DNA from: Actinopolyspora lacussalsi
Lineage (GTDB): Bacteria; Actinomycetota; Actinomycetes; Mycobacteriales; Pseudonocardiaceae
DNA length: 64,000 bases
Assembly (NCBI GenBank): GCA_030803735.1
Contig: JAURUC010000001.1
Location: 2,621,501 to 2,685,500, forward strand
Direction: 5' to 3'
In this document: positions 8,811-17,064 of the stretch, in pieces
Numbering within the stretch: position 1 is the first letter of the stretch
Layout: every line of letters begins with the position of its first letter
Made by a program: the position numbers and the translations under genes
Notes under the pieces: generated by a model
Seen by the model: only the letters and a program-made list of their open reading frames with translations
The model's database searches: none
What the model was told of the DNA's origin: nothing

Positions 8811-9797
8811 ATGACCGTGAGTGCGATGTCCGCGACTCCGAAGAAAAGCCTCAAACTCTTTTCCGGCCGCAGTCATCCGGAATTGGCCGAGGAGGTCGCC
8901 AAGCATCTGGACGTCACGGTCACACCGCAGGCGGCCTACGAGTTCGCCAACGGCGAGATATTCGTCCGCTACGACGAGTCGGTACGCGGTTGCGACGCGT
9001 TCGTGATCCAGTCGCACAGCAGCCCCATCAACGAGGCCGTGATGGAGCAGCTGGTCATGGTGGACGCGCTCAAGCGCGGTAGTGCCAAGCGCATCACGGT
9101 GGTTCTGCCGTTCTACGGTTACGCCAGGCAGGACAAGAAGCACAAGGGCCGCGAGCCCATCTCGGCACGGTTGATGGCCGATCTGTTCAAGACCGCCGGT
9201 GCCGACCGCATCCTGACCGTGGACCTGCACACCGACCAGATCCAGGGCTTCTTCGACGGCCCGGTGGACCACCTGCTGGCCCAGACCGTGCTCTCCGACT
9301 ACGTCAGGGACGCCTACTCCGAGGAACGGATCACGGTCGTCTCACCGGACTCCGGACGGGTGCGCGTTGCCGAGAAGTGGGCGGACAACCTGGGTGGTAC
9401 GCCGTTGGCCTTCATCCACAAGACCCGCGACCCCACCAAGCCCAACGAGGTGGTGGCCAACCGCGTGGTGGGCGACGTGGAGAACCGGCTGTGCGTGCTG
9501 GTCGACGACATGATCGACACCGGCGGGACGATCGTGAAGGCCACCGAACAGCTGCTGGAGGCCGGCGCCAAGGACGTGATCATCGCCGCGACGCACGGCG
9601 TGCTGTCCGGCCCGGCCGTGGAACGGCTCTCCAACAGCGGAGCCAAGCAGGTGGTACTGACCAACACCCTGCCGATCCCCGAGGAGAAGCGGTTCGAGAA
9701 GCTCACGGTGCTCTCGATCGCTCCGCTGATCGCCAAGGCGGTGCACCAGGTGTTCGAGGACGGCTCGGTGACCGGACTATTCAACGGCCAGGCCTGA
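8811..9797 (+). CDS. prs: ribose-phosphate pyrophosphokinase
   Basis: A 328-residue PRPP synthetase. Diagnostic motifs: YARQDKKHKGREPISA (catalytic flexible loop), DLHTDQIQGFFDGPVDHL and the PRPP-binding loop VDDMIDTGGTI. It transfers pyrophosphate from ATP to ribose-5-phosphate for nucleotide, His and Trp synthesis. ATG 8811 was chosen because GGAGGGG precedes it; an upstream in-frame start at 8772 would overlap the end of glmU. It ends in front of a hairpin repeat that also faces the convergent transporter gene. Confidence 0.96.
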   Translation: MTVSAMSATPKKSLKLFSGRSHPELAEEVAKHLDVTVTPQAAYEFANGEIFVRYDESVRGCDAFVIQSHSSPINEAVMEQLVMVDALKRGSAKRITVVLPFYGYARQDKKHKGREPISARLMADLFKTAGADRILTVDLHTDQIQGFFDGPVDHLLAQTVLSDYVRDAYSEERITVVSPDSGRVRVAEKWADNLGGTPLAFIHKTRDPTKPNEVVANRVVGDVENRLCVLVDDMIDTGGTIVKATEQLLEAGAKDVIIAATHGVLSGPAVERLSNSGAKQVVLTNTLPIPEEKRFEKLTVLSIAPLIAKAVHQVFEDGSVTGLFNGQA

Positions 9798-9834
9798 GCG
9801 GCCACCCCCTGCACGGCCACCCCCTAGCGGCCGG

Positions 9835-9870
9835 GGGGCGCGGCGATTTCGCGAGAAATTGACGCGCCCC
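9835..9870. repeat. GNRA-loop hairpin repeat, copy 3 (terminator-like)
   Basis: The core GATTTCGCGAGAAATT (9845-9860) is enclosed by GGGGCGCG (9835-9842) pairing with CGCGCCCC (9863-9870). It lies 38 nt past prs and 35 nt before the end of the convergent transporter gene, so it could terminate both. Confidence 0.8.
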
Positions 9871-9904
9871 GAGCACGGTGGACAACCGAGTCGACAAGGT
9901 GCTG

Positions 9905-11176
9905 TCAGGAGACGTAGCCGATCAGCTTGTCCAAGGCCAGCACGACGAACAGCACCAGGCACAGTGCCAACACCGTGTTGGACAACCACCGCGAGCGGTG
10001 GGCGGCGGGCATCCGCCCCGAGTTCAGCAGCACCAGCAGCGTCCCGGCCAGGAACGGCATGAACAGCGCGCCCAGCACCCCGTAGGCGATGGTGAGCTGG
10101 AACGGCTTGTCCAGGAACAACAACGACATCGGGGGCACGGTCAACCACAGCACGTACCCGCGGAACGGCCAACTGCGCATCCCCACCGTGCTCCCGGGGT
10201 CCGAACCGGTTTCCTCGCGTGACCACCAAGTACGCCACCAGTCGGCGAACAGCAGGCTCACCCCGTTCCACACGCCCAGCAGGGATGTGAACGTCACTGC
10301 CAGGAATCCGACCAGGAACGGCAGCCGCGCCCACTGCCCGTAATCCGCGGCCAGTCGCTGCCCGAGTTCGAGCAGGCCGCGGTCACCGTCGGCCATGCCC
10401 TGCCCCAGCAGCAGTTCGGATCCCACGATCAGCATCGCCACCACGAAGATGCCGGTGGTGATGTAGCCGACCGCGTTGTCGGTGCGCATGAACGGGATCC
10501 AACGCGGGGTCCGCCACCCCTTCGCCATGGTCCAGTAGCCGTAGGCGGCCATCGTGATCGTGCCGCCGACACCTCCCATCAGGCCCAGCACATAGGCCAG
10601 TGACCCCTCCGGTAGCCGGGGCACGATCCCGCCGCCGAGCGCGACGAGATTCGGTCCGACCAGCACCGCGGTTCCCACCACGGCCACGAACATGACGCCG
10701 ACCAGGATCGTCATCAGCCGTTCCAGCAGCCGGTACCGGCCCAGCCAAACCAGCACCAGGCCGACCACGCCGCAGATCATCCCCCAGTAGCGCACGGACA
10801 GCGCCGGGAACAGCGCGTTCAGCGGCAGGCCGGTGGCCGACATGGCGGTAGCGCCGTAGACGAAGCCCCACAGCACGATGTAGACGCCGAAGAATCCGGT
10901 GGCCCAGCGTCCGAGCGAGCGCCAACCGGCGAGAATGGTGCTGCCGGAGCCGAGGTGCCAGCGTCCCACCGCCTCGCCGATCCCCATCTTGAAAACGGTG
11001 CCGAGCAGGATCGCCCAGAACAGCGCGTACCCGAAGCGTGATCCCGCCACCAGTGTGGCGACCAGGTCACCCGCGCCGACGCCGGTGGCGGCTGCCATGA
11101 TGCCCGGCCCGACGCGCCGGAGCCTGCTGCGCCAGTCCGTGCTCGTTGGCTCACTCGCGGTGGTCTCGGCAGTCAT
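9905..11176 (-). CDS. divergent Nramp-family transporter lacking the canonical metal-site motifs
   Basis: A 423-residue protein with about 11 hydrophobic segments and the Nramp order. The first helix aligns with MntH (GPGIMAAATGVGAGDLVATLVAGSRFGYALFW), but the DPGN metal-binding motif reads GAGD (34-37). In the sixth helix the usual MPH is MAA (209-211). It therefore belongs to an Nramp-related branch whose substrate may not be Mn/Fe; Mg or a non-metal solute are possible. ATG 11176 was preferred over an upstream TTG at 11185. It is divergent from rplY, with a 20-bp near-palindrome between them. Confidence 0.75.
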   Translation of the reverse strand: MTAETTASEPTSTDWRSRLRRVGPGIMAAATGVGAGDLVATLVAGSRFGYALFWAILLGTVFKMGIGEAVGRWHLGSGSTILAGWRSLGRWATGFFGVYIVLWGFVYGATAMSATGLPLNALFPALSVRYWGMICGVVGLVLVWLGRYRLLERLMTILVGVMFVAVVGTAVLVGPNLVALGGGIVPRLPEGSLAYVLGLMGGVGGTITMAAYGYWTMAKGWRTPRWIPFMRTDNAVGYITTGIFVVAMLIVGSELLLGQGMADGDRGLLELGQRLAADYGQWARLPFLVGFLAVTFTSLLGVWNGVSLLFADWWRTWWSREETGSDPGSTVGMRSWPFRGYVLWLTVPPMSLLFLDKPFQLTIAYGVLGALFMPFLAGTLLVLLNSGRMPAAHRSRWLSNTVLALCLVLFVVLALDKLIGYVS

Positions 11177-11257
11177 GCGAGCCAACCTAGTATCGCGCGG
11201 CCGGACGGGAAAGACGTTAACAGCGAGACCTGTTCGAATCCGCCCCGGTACTTCGCC

Positions 11258-11296
11258 CCGGCCGGTTAACCAGCCGGAACGGTCGCCGCATACAAT
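11258..11296 (+). promoter_or_regulatory. candidate rplY promoter with overlapping palindrome
   Basis: TACAAT at 11291-11296 is a strong -10 match. TTAACC (11266-11271) could be a poor -35 with 19-bp spacing. The -35 zone lies inside a 20-bp near-perfect palindrome centred on GGTTAACC (11258-11277, one mismatched pair), which may bind a regulator of rplY and/or the divergent transporter. The 11177-11504 intergenic region holds no other visible feature. Confidence 0.5.
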
Positions 11297-11504
11297 GGCC
11301 TGGTTGCCTCGGCGAGGTCGGGTTCCAGAACTCGGCGTTATCGGCGTGGCGGCTGGTGGTCACCGGTGGCACACCGGTGCACCGCTCCGGCTCCCAGGGT
11401 TTCGGCAGAGCGTTCGGCGACCCGACCGCCAGACCAGTCGCGCGTCGCGCCGCCGCAGGACAGCGACTGATGCACACCATCCCTGAGCCAAGGAGTACGT
11501 CACC

Positions 11505-12134
11505 GTGTCCGAAGTACGTCTCGCAGCGGAACAGCGCAACGAGTTCGGCAAGGGAGCCGCCCGCAGGTACCGCCGGGCGGGCAAGATCCCCGCGGTGCTC
11601 TACGGCCACGGTTCCGACCCGAAGCACCTCTCGCTGCCTACCGTGGATTTCGCCCGCGTGGTCCGTGAGAACGGCCGCAACGCCGTGCTGACCCTCGATG
11701 TGACGGGTGAGAAGAGCGAGCTCGCCCTGTGCAAGGAGATCACCACTCACCCGACCAAGAACTACATCGAGCACGTGGACCTGCTGCTGGTCAAGCGCGG
11801 CGAGAAGGTCACCGTCAACGTGCCGGTCGTGGTCACCGGTGAGGCCGCTCCCGGAACCCTGGTCGCCCAGGACGCGAACGAGATCCAGCTCGAGGTCGAG
11901 GCCACCCACATCCCGGAGCAGCTGGAGATCTCGATCCAGGGCGTCGAGGCCGGCACCCAGTTCCACGCCCCGGACGTGACCCTGCCGCGCGGCGCCACGC
12001 TGCAGAGCGGCGAGGACGTCCTGGTCGTGAACATCTCCGAGGCCCCGACCGAGGCCGAGATGGAGTCGGAGATCGACACCAGCGGTGCCGGGGTCGTCGA
12101 GGAGGCTTCCGAAGAGGAGACCGCGAACGAGTGA
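11505..12134 (+). CDS. rplY: 50S ribosomal protein L25 / general stress protein Ctc
   Basis: A 209-residue protein of the long (TL5/CTC) L25 type. The N-terminal 5S-rRNA-binding domain (residues 1 to about 92: EQRNEFGKGAARRYRRAGKIPAVLYGHG) is followed by the CTC beta domain and an acidic Glu-rich tail. The start is GTG 11505 with AAGGAG 9-15 nt upstream. It is followed by pth, as in many actinobacteria. An inverted repeat in the 153-bp gap suggests partial termination between them. Confidence 0.95.
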   Translation: MSEVRLAAEQRNEFGKGAARRYRRAGKIPAVLYGHGSDPKHLSLPTVDFARVVRENGRNAVLTLDVTGEKSELALCKEITTHPTKNYIEHVDLLLVKRGEKVTVNVPVVVTGEAAPGTLVAQDANEIQLEVEATHIPEQLEISIQGVEAGTQFHAPDVTLPRGATLQSGEDVLVVNISEAPTEAEMESEIDTSGAGVVEEASEEETANE

Positions 12135-12222
12135 TCGCCTTTTGGTGACGCTTCGTCGGCTCGGGCTTCGCAGCCGTTCTCGACGGGCGCGTCGAGGCGT
12201 GACAAAGTTCCACCGGAACAAC

Positions 12223-12260
12223 GGGTGTGGCCGCACGGATCGACTCGGGTGGCCACACCC
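12223..12260 (+). terminator. inverted repeat between rplY and pth
   Basis: GGGTGTGGCC (12223-12232) pairs with GGCCACACCC (12251-12260) over an 18-nt loop. The lack of a T-tract leaves open whether it terminates, attenuates or is an operator. Confidence 0.45.
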
Positions 12261-12287
12261 TCCGGTATCGGCTGATCCGAGGACGTC

Positions 12288-12878
12288 GTGAGTACACGGG
12301 ACAGTGAAGACGCGGACCGGCTCGCACTGATCGTCGGGCTGGGGAATCCGGGACCGCGCTACGCGGGCAACCGACACAACGTGGGATTCCTGGTGACCGA
12401 CGAACTGGCCGAACGCGTCGGTGGCAAGTTCAAACGGCACAAGTCCGGGGCCGACATCGCCGAGGGCAGACTGGACGGTACCCGTGTCGCGCTGGCCAAG
12501 TCCCGCTCGCTGATGAACCTGTCCGGCGGCCCCGTGGCGGGAGCCGCCCGGTTCTACAAGGTCGCTCCGGAGTCGGTGATCGTGATCCACGACGAGCTGG
12601 ACCTGGCATACGGCACCGTCCGACTGAAGCGGGGCGGCGGCGAGAACGGCCACAACGGGCTCCGCTCCATCAGCAAGTCGCTCGGCACTCGCGACTACCT
12701 GCGGGTGCGGTTCGGGGTGGACCGCCCGCCGGGGCGGATGGATCCGGCCGACTACGTGCTGCGTGACTTCTCGCGCACCGAGCGATCCGAACTCGGGTTC
12801 TTCGTCGATCGCTGCGCCGACGCGGTGTCGACACTGGCGGCCAAGGGCCTGGAGGCCGCGCAGAACGAGTTCCACTGA
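12288..12878 (+). CDS. pth: peptidyl-tRNA hydrolase
   Basis: A 196-residue enzyme that frees tRNA from prematurely released peptidyl-tRNA. It shows [21 protein letters not shown] with catalytic His30, and [10 protein letters not shown] and [16 protein letters not shown], all signature segments. The start is GTG 12288 after CGAGGA. It is the last housekeeping gene before the 13-19.3 kb accessory block; in M. tuberculosis the Pks16-type ligase follows directly, so the block is an insertion relative to that order. Confidence 0.95.
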   Translation: MSTRDSEDADRLALIVGLGNPGPRYAGNRHNVGFLVTDELAERVGGKFKRHKSGADIAEGRLDGTRVALAKSRSLMNLSGGPVAGAARFYKVAPESVIVIHDELDLAYGTVRLKRGGGENGHNGLRSISKSLGTRDYLRVRFGVDRPPGRMDPADYVLRDFSRTERSELGFFVDRCADAVSTLAAKGLEAAQNEFH

Positions 12879-13041
12879 CGGAGTTTCGGGCCAGTCGTTC
12901 CCCGGACCCTTCGATCCGGATGCCCGACCGTGACAGCACGAGTCGCGCTGTCACGACAGTCCCTTGACCGGATGCCCTGGGAGCGGGAAACCGGTGGGCC
13001 GAACCGACCACACGGCCAGGCTGCCGGGCGGGGGTTCAGGC

Positions 13042-13452
13042 CTAGCACTGAGGAATACCAGGAGCTGGATCAGGTCCAGTGTTCAGGTAGTACCCGGTGA
13101 CGAAACCGGAGTGACCGTCGAAGGAAGACACCCAGGTTATGTAGTACCAGATGTTGTCGCCCTTGATCGACTCCCCGAAGCTCCAGCAGTCTATGGCCAT
13201 CGACTTGCCCTCGGGAGCACGGGAAAGCGCGGTATAGGACGTGGCGGGCCCCGTCCGGACGTTCAGGGCACGCAGATTGTCCGCGCACAAGCCGGTCTCC
13301 CCCCGATCCCCACACGGATAGGGCTCGGCCGCCGCAGTCCCCGCGCTCACGGAAAACGAGAAAACGGCGACGAAAACCAGACTGAGCACCGGGAAGACGA
13401 AACGCCGGAAAAGCCTACTCGACACGCCGTTTACGATTTTCTTGCCACTCAT
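13042..13452 (-). CDS. secreted SH3-like (SH3b) protein with four cysteines
   Basis: A 136-residue protein. A Sec signal peptide (about residues 1-44, hydrophobic FVFPVLSLVFVAVFSFSVSAGTAAA) is followed by a mature domain with CADNLRALNVRTGPATSYTALSRAP, a bacterial SH3 start (LNVRTGPSTSY type), and ends GIPQC. Four Cys in the mature part could form two disulfides. SH3b domains often bind cell-wall peptides. ATG 13452 was chosen over an upstream in-frame start at 13521 because the signal peptide follows it. It is transcribed away from the DUF1906 gene and may belong to the same wall-related block. Confidence 0.75.
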   Translation of the reverse strand: MSGKKIVNGVSSRLFRRFVFPVLSLVFVAVFSFSVSAGTAAAEPYPCGDRGETGLCADNLRALNVRTGPATSYTALSRAPEGKSMAIDCWSFGESIKGDNIWYYITWVSSFDGHSGFVTGYYLNTGPDPAPGIPQC

Positions 13453-14172
13453 CAATAAACCCCAAAAAGACAAAAACAGGTTCGCACCAAACGAAGTCAC
13501 ATGAGACGCCAACAGCGCCACACGTCACTTCTAGAGCACCGCACGGGCGCCACCGTACAAGATCGACACGTCAGAAGACTTCGAACACCCCCAGGTAAAT
13601 TTCCTCAATCTCGACGCCGTCGAAACATCCTGCATCACGGACAATTCCGCGGCAACACCGTGTGACGTACACCTCACCAGTGAGTCGTCCGGACCTTCGA
13701 ACCAAAGACCCAACAGGATGAATTTTTCACAGTTTTCCCAGCTCAGAGCCAACCCGGAAACGGAAGCGACAACACCGTTACACTACGTGCCGAGCACCGA
13801 GGGAACCTTTCATGATGGATTCGTCCACCCTGCCCGACACGGCTTCAGCACCCTACATCCCAGCTCTGCGCACCGAAAAACCGTCAGCAACTTCGCCCTC
13901 CCAGATATTACAACCAGCCGACAAAGTCAATACGCCAGAAGGACACAACACACGAGAATCCTGATTCACTCAGGGGTAGCACTAAATCGCCATCATGACT
14001 ATGCTCCACGAAGTTCTCATAAGAAGTCACGGTGAGAGGAACCGGGGAAACGAAACCTCCCCTTCTCGCTGTCACCCGTTGACAACCGCAGGAAACACCG
14101 CGGGGCGTCACCCTTTTAGACCGCCCGCATTCCTGCGCGTCTAAACCCGATCGAAGAGGTGATCCGAACCAC
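13453..14172. other. AT-richer intergenic stretch at the island's left edge
   Basis: About 720 bp without a convincing gene. Base composition is visibly lower in G+C than the flanks. Short frames (73 residues minus at 13531-13752; 105 residues plus at 13718-14035) have no recognised family or good start. It must contain the divergent promoters for the SH3 gene and the DUF1906 gene. The composition shift suggests recently acquired or relaxed DNA. Confidence 0.6.
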
Positions 14173-16521
14173 ATGGACGAAAAGGTTCTCAAAGCCCAGC
14201 AATGGGTGAACACCACCTACGGCAACGTGGCCGGATACCAGAAATGCGACGAGGACGGCCGCACCGGGTGGAGCACCATGTGGTCCCTCACGATGGGGCT
14301 GCAGCACGAACTGGGCATCTCGCCGGTGGTCGCCAACTTCGGCCCCGGCACCCTCGAGGGGGTGCGGGAACTCGGTGACATCGGGTTCGGCTGGGACGCC
14401 AATCCCAACATCGTGCGGATCATCCAGCACGCCCTGTTCTGCAAGGGCTACTGGGGCGCGAACAGCTACGGCGGTTACGGAACCGTGACCACCGAGGCCG
14501 TCAAGGAGATGCGGGGCAACATGGGCCTGCCGGAGGGCGGGACGGGAACCTCCGGCGGCCAGGTCACCCCGAAGATCTTCAAGGCGTTGCTGACGATGGA
14601 CTCCTACATCATCCTCGGCGGCGGCAGGCAGGAGGTGCGGGAGATCCAGCGCTGGTTGAACGGCCGGTACTGGACGAGGCCGAACTACTTCATCGGCCCG
14701 TGTGAGGGTCATTTCTCGCGCGACGTGCAGCAGGCGTTGATGAAGGCCCTGCAGTACGAGATGAACGTTCCCGGCCCGAACGGGAACTTCGGCCCCGGCA
14801 CCGAGGAGGGGCTCAGGCGGAACCCGCAGTCCCTCGGTTCCTCCGGTCCGATCACCCAGCTGTTCCACGCCGCGTGCATCTTCAACGAACCGGTGCCCGG
14901 TGCACCGGCCGGCGTGGGGTTCCGGGACAACTACACCTCCGCGACAGCCACGTTCGTCAGGGAGTTCCAGGAATTCTCCGCGCTCCCCGTCACCGGAGAC
15001 GGCGATTTCACGACCTGGGCGCAGCTGCTGGTGTCCACGGGTGATCCCGACCGCCCGGCCGACTCGTGTGACACGCGGTTCACCATCACCGCTTCCCGCG
15101 CCCGGGCGTTGTACGAGGCCGGCTACCGCGCTGTGGGCCGCTACCTCGCCGAGCCCCCGAGCAGCGACCTGGACAAGGAGATCAAGGACGGGGAGTTGCA
15201 GAATATCTTCGACGCGGGCCTTCGGTGCTTCCCAATCTGGCAGTACAACGCTCGCGATCTGGAGGACTTCAACTACTCCTCCGGGTACCAGCACGGTCTG
15301 CAAGCCCACGATCGGGGAGAGCACTACGGGTTCAACTGGGGAACCGTGATCTACTTCGCCGTCGACTACGACGCCACGGATCCGGAGATCACCTCGAACA
15401 TCATCCCCTACTTCCAGGGAGTGCAGGGCGCCCTCAACAGCCAGGGGAGCAGATTCATCCCCGGCGTGTACGGCTCGCGGAACGTGTGCGCCCGAGCCAG
15501 CTCCGAGGCGTACGTGTCGCACTCCTTCGTGTCCGGCATGTCCTGGGGCTTCTCCGGCAACCTCGGTTTCCCGCTGCCGCTGAACTGGGCGTTCAACCAG
15601 ATCAAGGAGTTCGAGTTCCACAACGGCGACGACGTCTTCGACCTCGACCGAGTGGTTCATCGACCGGGCAAGGACTTCGGGGCCGACTCGATCAACCGCG
15701 ACACCACTCCGGTGGACGACTTCCTCGCCTACCTGGAACAGGTCCACGAGCTGGCGCGGTCCTACGACTCGTCCCGCGCCTCCAAGCTCACGCTGGAGTG
15801 GATGCGCTATCCCAAGTACAACGACTGGAAGTGGCGCGCTAACTTCGAGCTCGTAGACGAAGGTTTCGTCGCGAAGTGCCGTGATGCCGGTCTGCGGACT
15901 TCCAAGCACCACAACTACCAGGATCCCTCCGCCGGGGTGACGATCCACGTGGATCACCTGTGCGCCACGGCGAACGCCTACCTCCTGGAAGGCGCCGGTA
16001 GCCGCGCCGGGATCGAACTCGGTGACCTGGGTGGTTGGTGCGGTGATCTGATCACCTTCTACGGCGAGTGGGTCCGGGACGAGGACGAGAACAAGGACGG
16101 CCACAAGTACGCCATGGACCGGCTGGCGAAGTCGAACGTGCGGACGACGTTCATGCTGAACGACCTGGTCGAGGACGTCGACGGCTACCACATCGGCTTG
16201 GCGGTCAAGGCGGGCGCGAACGTGGTGACCGAGTTCCGGAACCTGCTCAGCGGTGGTGGGCACCAGTCCCGTTTCGGCAGGTTCTTCTCCGACCGGTACG
16301 GCAGTACGACGGACGTCGTGAACGGGGCCGTGGCATGCTTGACCGGCGCGCCCGCCGACCCCGTCGACGCCACGAAGTACGCGGCCTCCCGCAAGGGGCT
16401 GATCATCAAGCAGAACGGCACGTTCGTCGATCCGCTGTCGATCACCCAGTCCGATCTGCGTGCGTTCTGCCAGGGCTACGCCGACACGCTCAACTCACTG
16501 CGCGGCCTGGAAGGAAACTGA
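14173..16521 (+). CDS. peptidoglycan-binding / DUF1906 glycoside-hydrolase-like protein
   Basis: A 782-residue protein without signal peptide or transmembrane helix. Residues 1 to about 290 hold four peptidoglycan-binding-like units in two tandem pairs; the pairs share ANFGPGTLEGV and GNFGPGTEEGL. Residues about 297-505 are DUF1906 (Rv2525c-like, TIM-barrel GH25-like fold): SRARALYEAGYRAVGRYL and VIYFAVDYD with acidic D398/D400. Residues 505-782 form a further domain with HVDHLCATANAYLLEG and ELGDLGGWCGDLITFYGE that I recognise only as an extension seen in similar proteins. A wall-targeted function is likely, but the export route is unclear. RBS GAAGAGGTGA. A short gap leads to the small membrane gene. 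Confidence 0.8.
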   Translation: MDEKVLKAQQWVNTTYGNVAGYQKCDEDGRTGWSTMWSLTMGLQHELGISPVVANFGPGTLEGVRELGDIGFGWDANPNIVRIIQHALFCKGYWGANSYGGYGTVTTEAVKEMRGNMGLPEGGTGTSGGQVTPKIFKALLTMDSYIILGGGRQEVREIQRWLNGRYWTRPNYFIGPCEGHFSRDVQQALMKALQYEMNVPGPNGNFGPGTEEGLRRNPQSLGSSGPITQLFHAACIFNEPVPGAPAGVGFRDNYTSATATFVREFQEFSALPVTGDGDFTTWAQLLVSTGDPDRPADSCDTRFTITASRARALYEAGYRAVGRYLAEPPSSDLDKEIKDGELQNIFDAGLRCFPIWQYNARDLEDFNYSSGYQHGLQAHDRGEHYGFNWGTVIYFAVDYDATDPEITSNIIPYFQGVQGALNSQGSRFIPGVYGSRNVCARASSEAYVSHSFVSGMSWGFSGNLGFPLPLNWAFNQIKEFEFHNGDDVFDLDRVVHRPGKDFGADSINRDTTPVDDFLAYLEQVHELARSYDSSRASKLTLEWMRYPKYNDWKWRANFELVDEGFVAKCRDAGLRTSKHHNYQDPSAGVTIHVDHLCATANAYLLEGAGSRAGIELGDLGGWCGDLITFYGEWVRDEDENKDGHKYAMDRLAKSNVRTTFMLNDLVEDVDGYHIGLAVKAGANVVTEFRNLLSGGGHQSRFGRFFSDRYGSTTDVVNGAVACLTGAPADPVDATKYAASRKGLIIKQNGTFVDPLSITQSDLRAFCQGYADTLNSLRGLEGN

Positions 16522-16524
16522 GCC

Positions 16525-16541
16525 GTGCGTCGATCAAGGAG
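16525..16541 (+). repeat. 17-bp leader shared by the two paralogous membrane genes (copy 1)
   Basis: GTGCGTCGATCAAGGAG recurs exactly at 18833-18849. It ends in the AAGGAG ribosome-binding site, and in both cases lies 12 nt before the start codon. Confidence 0.85.
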
Positions 16542-16553
16542 TAATCGCTGAGC

Positions 16554-17009
16554 ATGGAGGACTTCGCGATCGAGTTCACCACGCTGCTGCTGTTCGCCAC
16601 GCCGCTGCTGATTCTCGTCAAAATTCTGCAGATGCTGTTGACGCAGCGGCTACCACTTTTAGCACGCGGCTCCGGGTGGGGGATGTTCGAGCTCGTGACC
16701 TGGCTGTTAGTGGCCGCTCTGGACTCCCACAATCTCGCGCTGTGGTCTGGTATCGCCAATCAGCCGGAAGACGTGTGCGAAACGAACCCGTGGAAACTGA
16801 GCTCCGATGTCTACATCGAGAGCAGTTCCCTCTTCGACTACCCGGTCACAACACACTGCGTGTGGCCCGACGGGCACACCATGAGCCTGGTGCCCTGGCA
16901 ACTCAACGCCGCGACCCTGCTGTTTTTCACAACGGCGGTCGCGGTCACCGCCTACGCCGCCTTGCGCGCCCATCGGCGCCGGAGAGCACGGCAGCACACC
17001 ACGCCGTAG
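16554..17009 (+). CDS. small membrane protein, paralogue A
   Basis: A 151-residue protein of unknown family. Three hydrophobic segments are visible (about 8-30, 44-58, 116-134). The loop between the last two has Cys75 and Cys102 and acidic/aromatic residues (PEDVCETNPWKL, THCVWPDGH), probably outside the membrane and possibly disulfide-linked. The C-terminus is Arg-rich. It is paralogous to the gene at 18862. Residues from about 66 to 131 are nearly identical between them, encoded by a 171-bp tract with no differences, while the N-terminal third has diverged. It lies 32 bp after the DUF1906 gene, so is probably cotranscribed. Function unknown. Confidence 0.8.
   Translation: MEDFAIEFTTLLLFATPLLILVKILQMLLTQRLPLLARGSGWGMFELVTWLLVAALDSHNLALWSGIANQPEDVCETNPWKLSSDVYIESSSLFDYPVTTHCVWPDGHTMSLVPWQLNAATLLFFTTAVAVTAYAALRAHRRRRARQHTTP
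16752..16946 (+). repeat. gene-conversion tract, copy 1
   Basis: These 195 bp match 19060-19254 with a single difference (at 16923/19231); 16752-16922 is identical over 171 bp. Flanking coding sequence drops sharply in identity on both sides. Confidence 0.95.
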
Positions 17010-17064
17010 ACGCGATCCCTCGCCCGAAGCCACGTACCCGTCCGCGAGATCAAAGGACAGCAGG

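Noticed and set aside
13531..13752. 73-residue minus-strand frame with a plausible amino-acid mix
   Set aside because: No recognisable family, no clear ribosome-binding site, and it sits in an AT-richer non-coding stretch; kept only as a possibility.
14116..16263. 715-residue open frame antisense to the DUF1906 gene
   Set aside because: It mirrors a clear coding gene, has no domain, and its composition (V, G, H, R-rich) is that of a GC-driven shadow frame.
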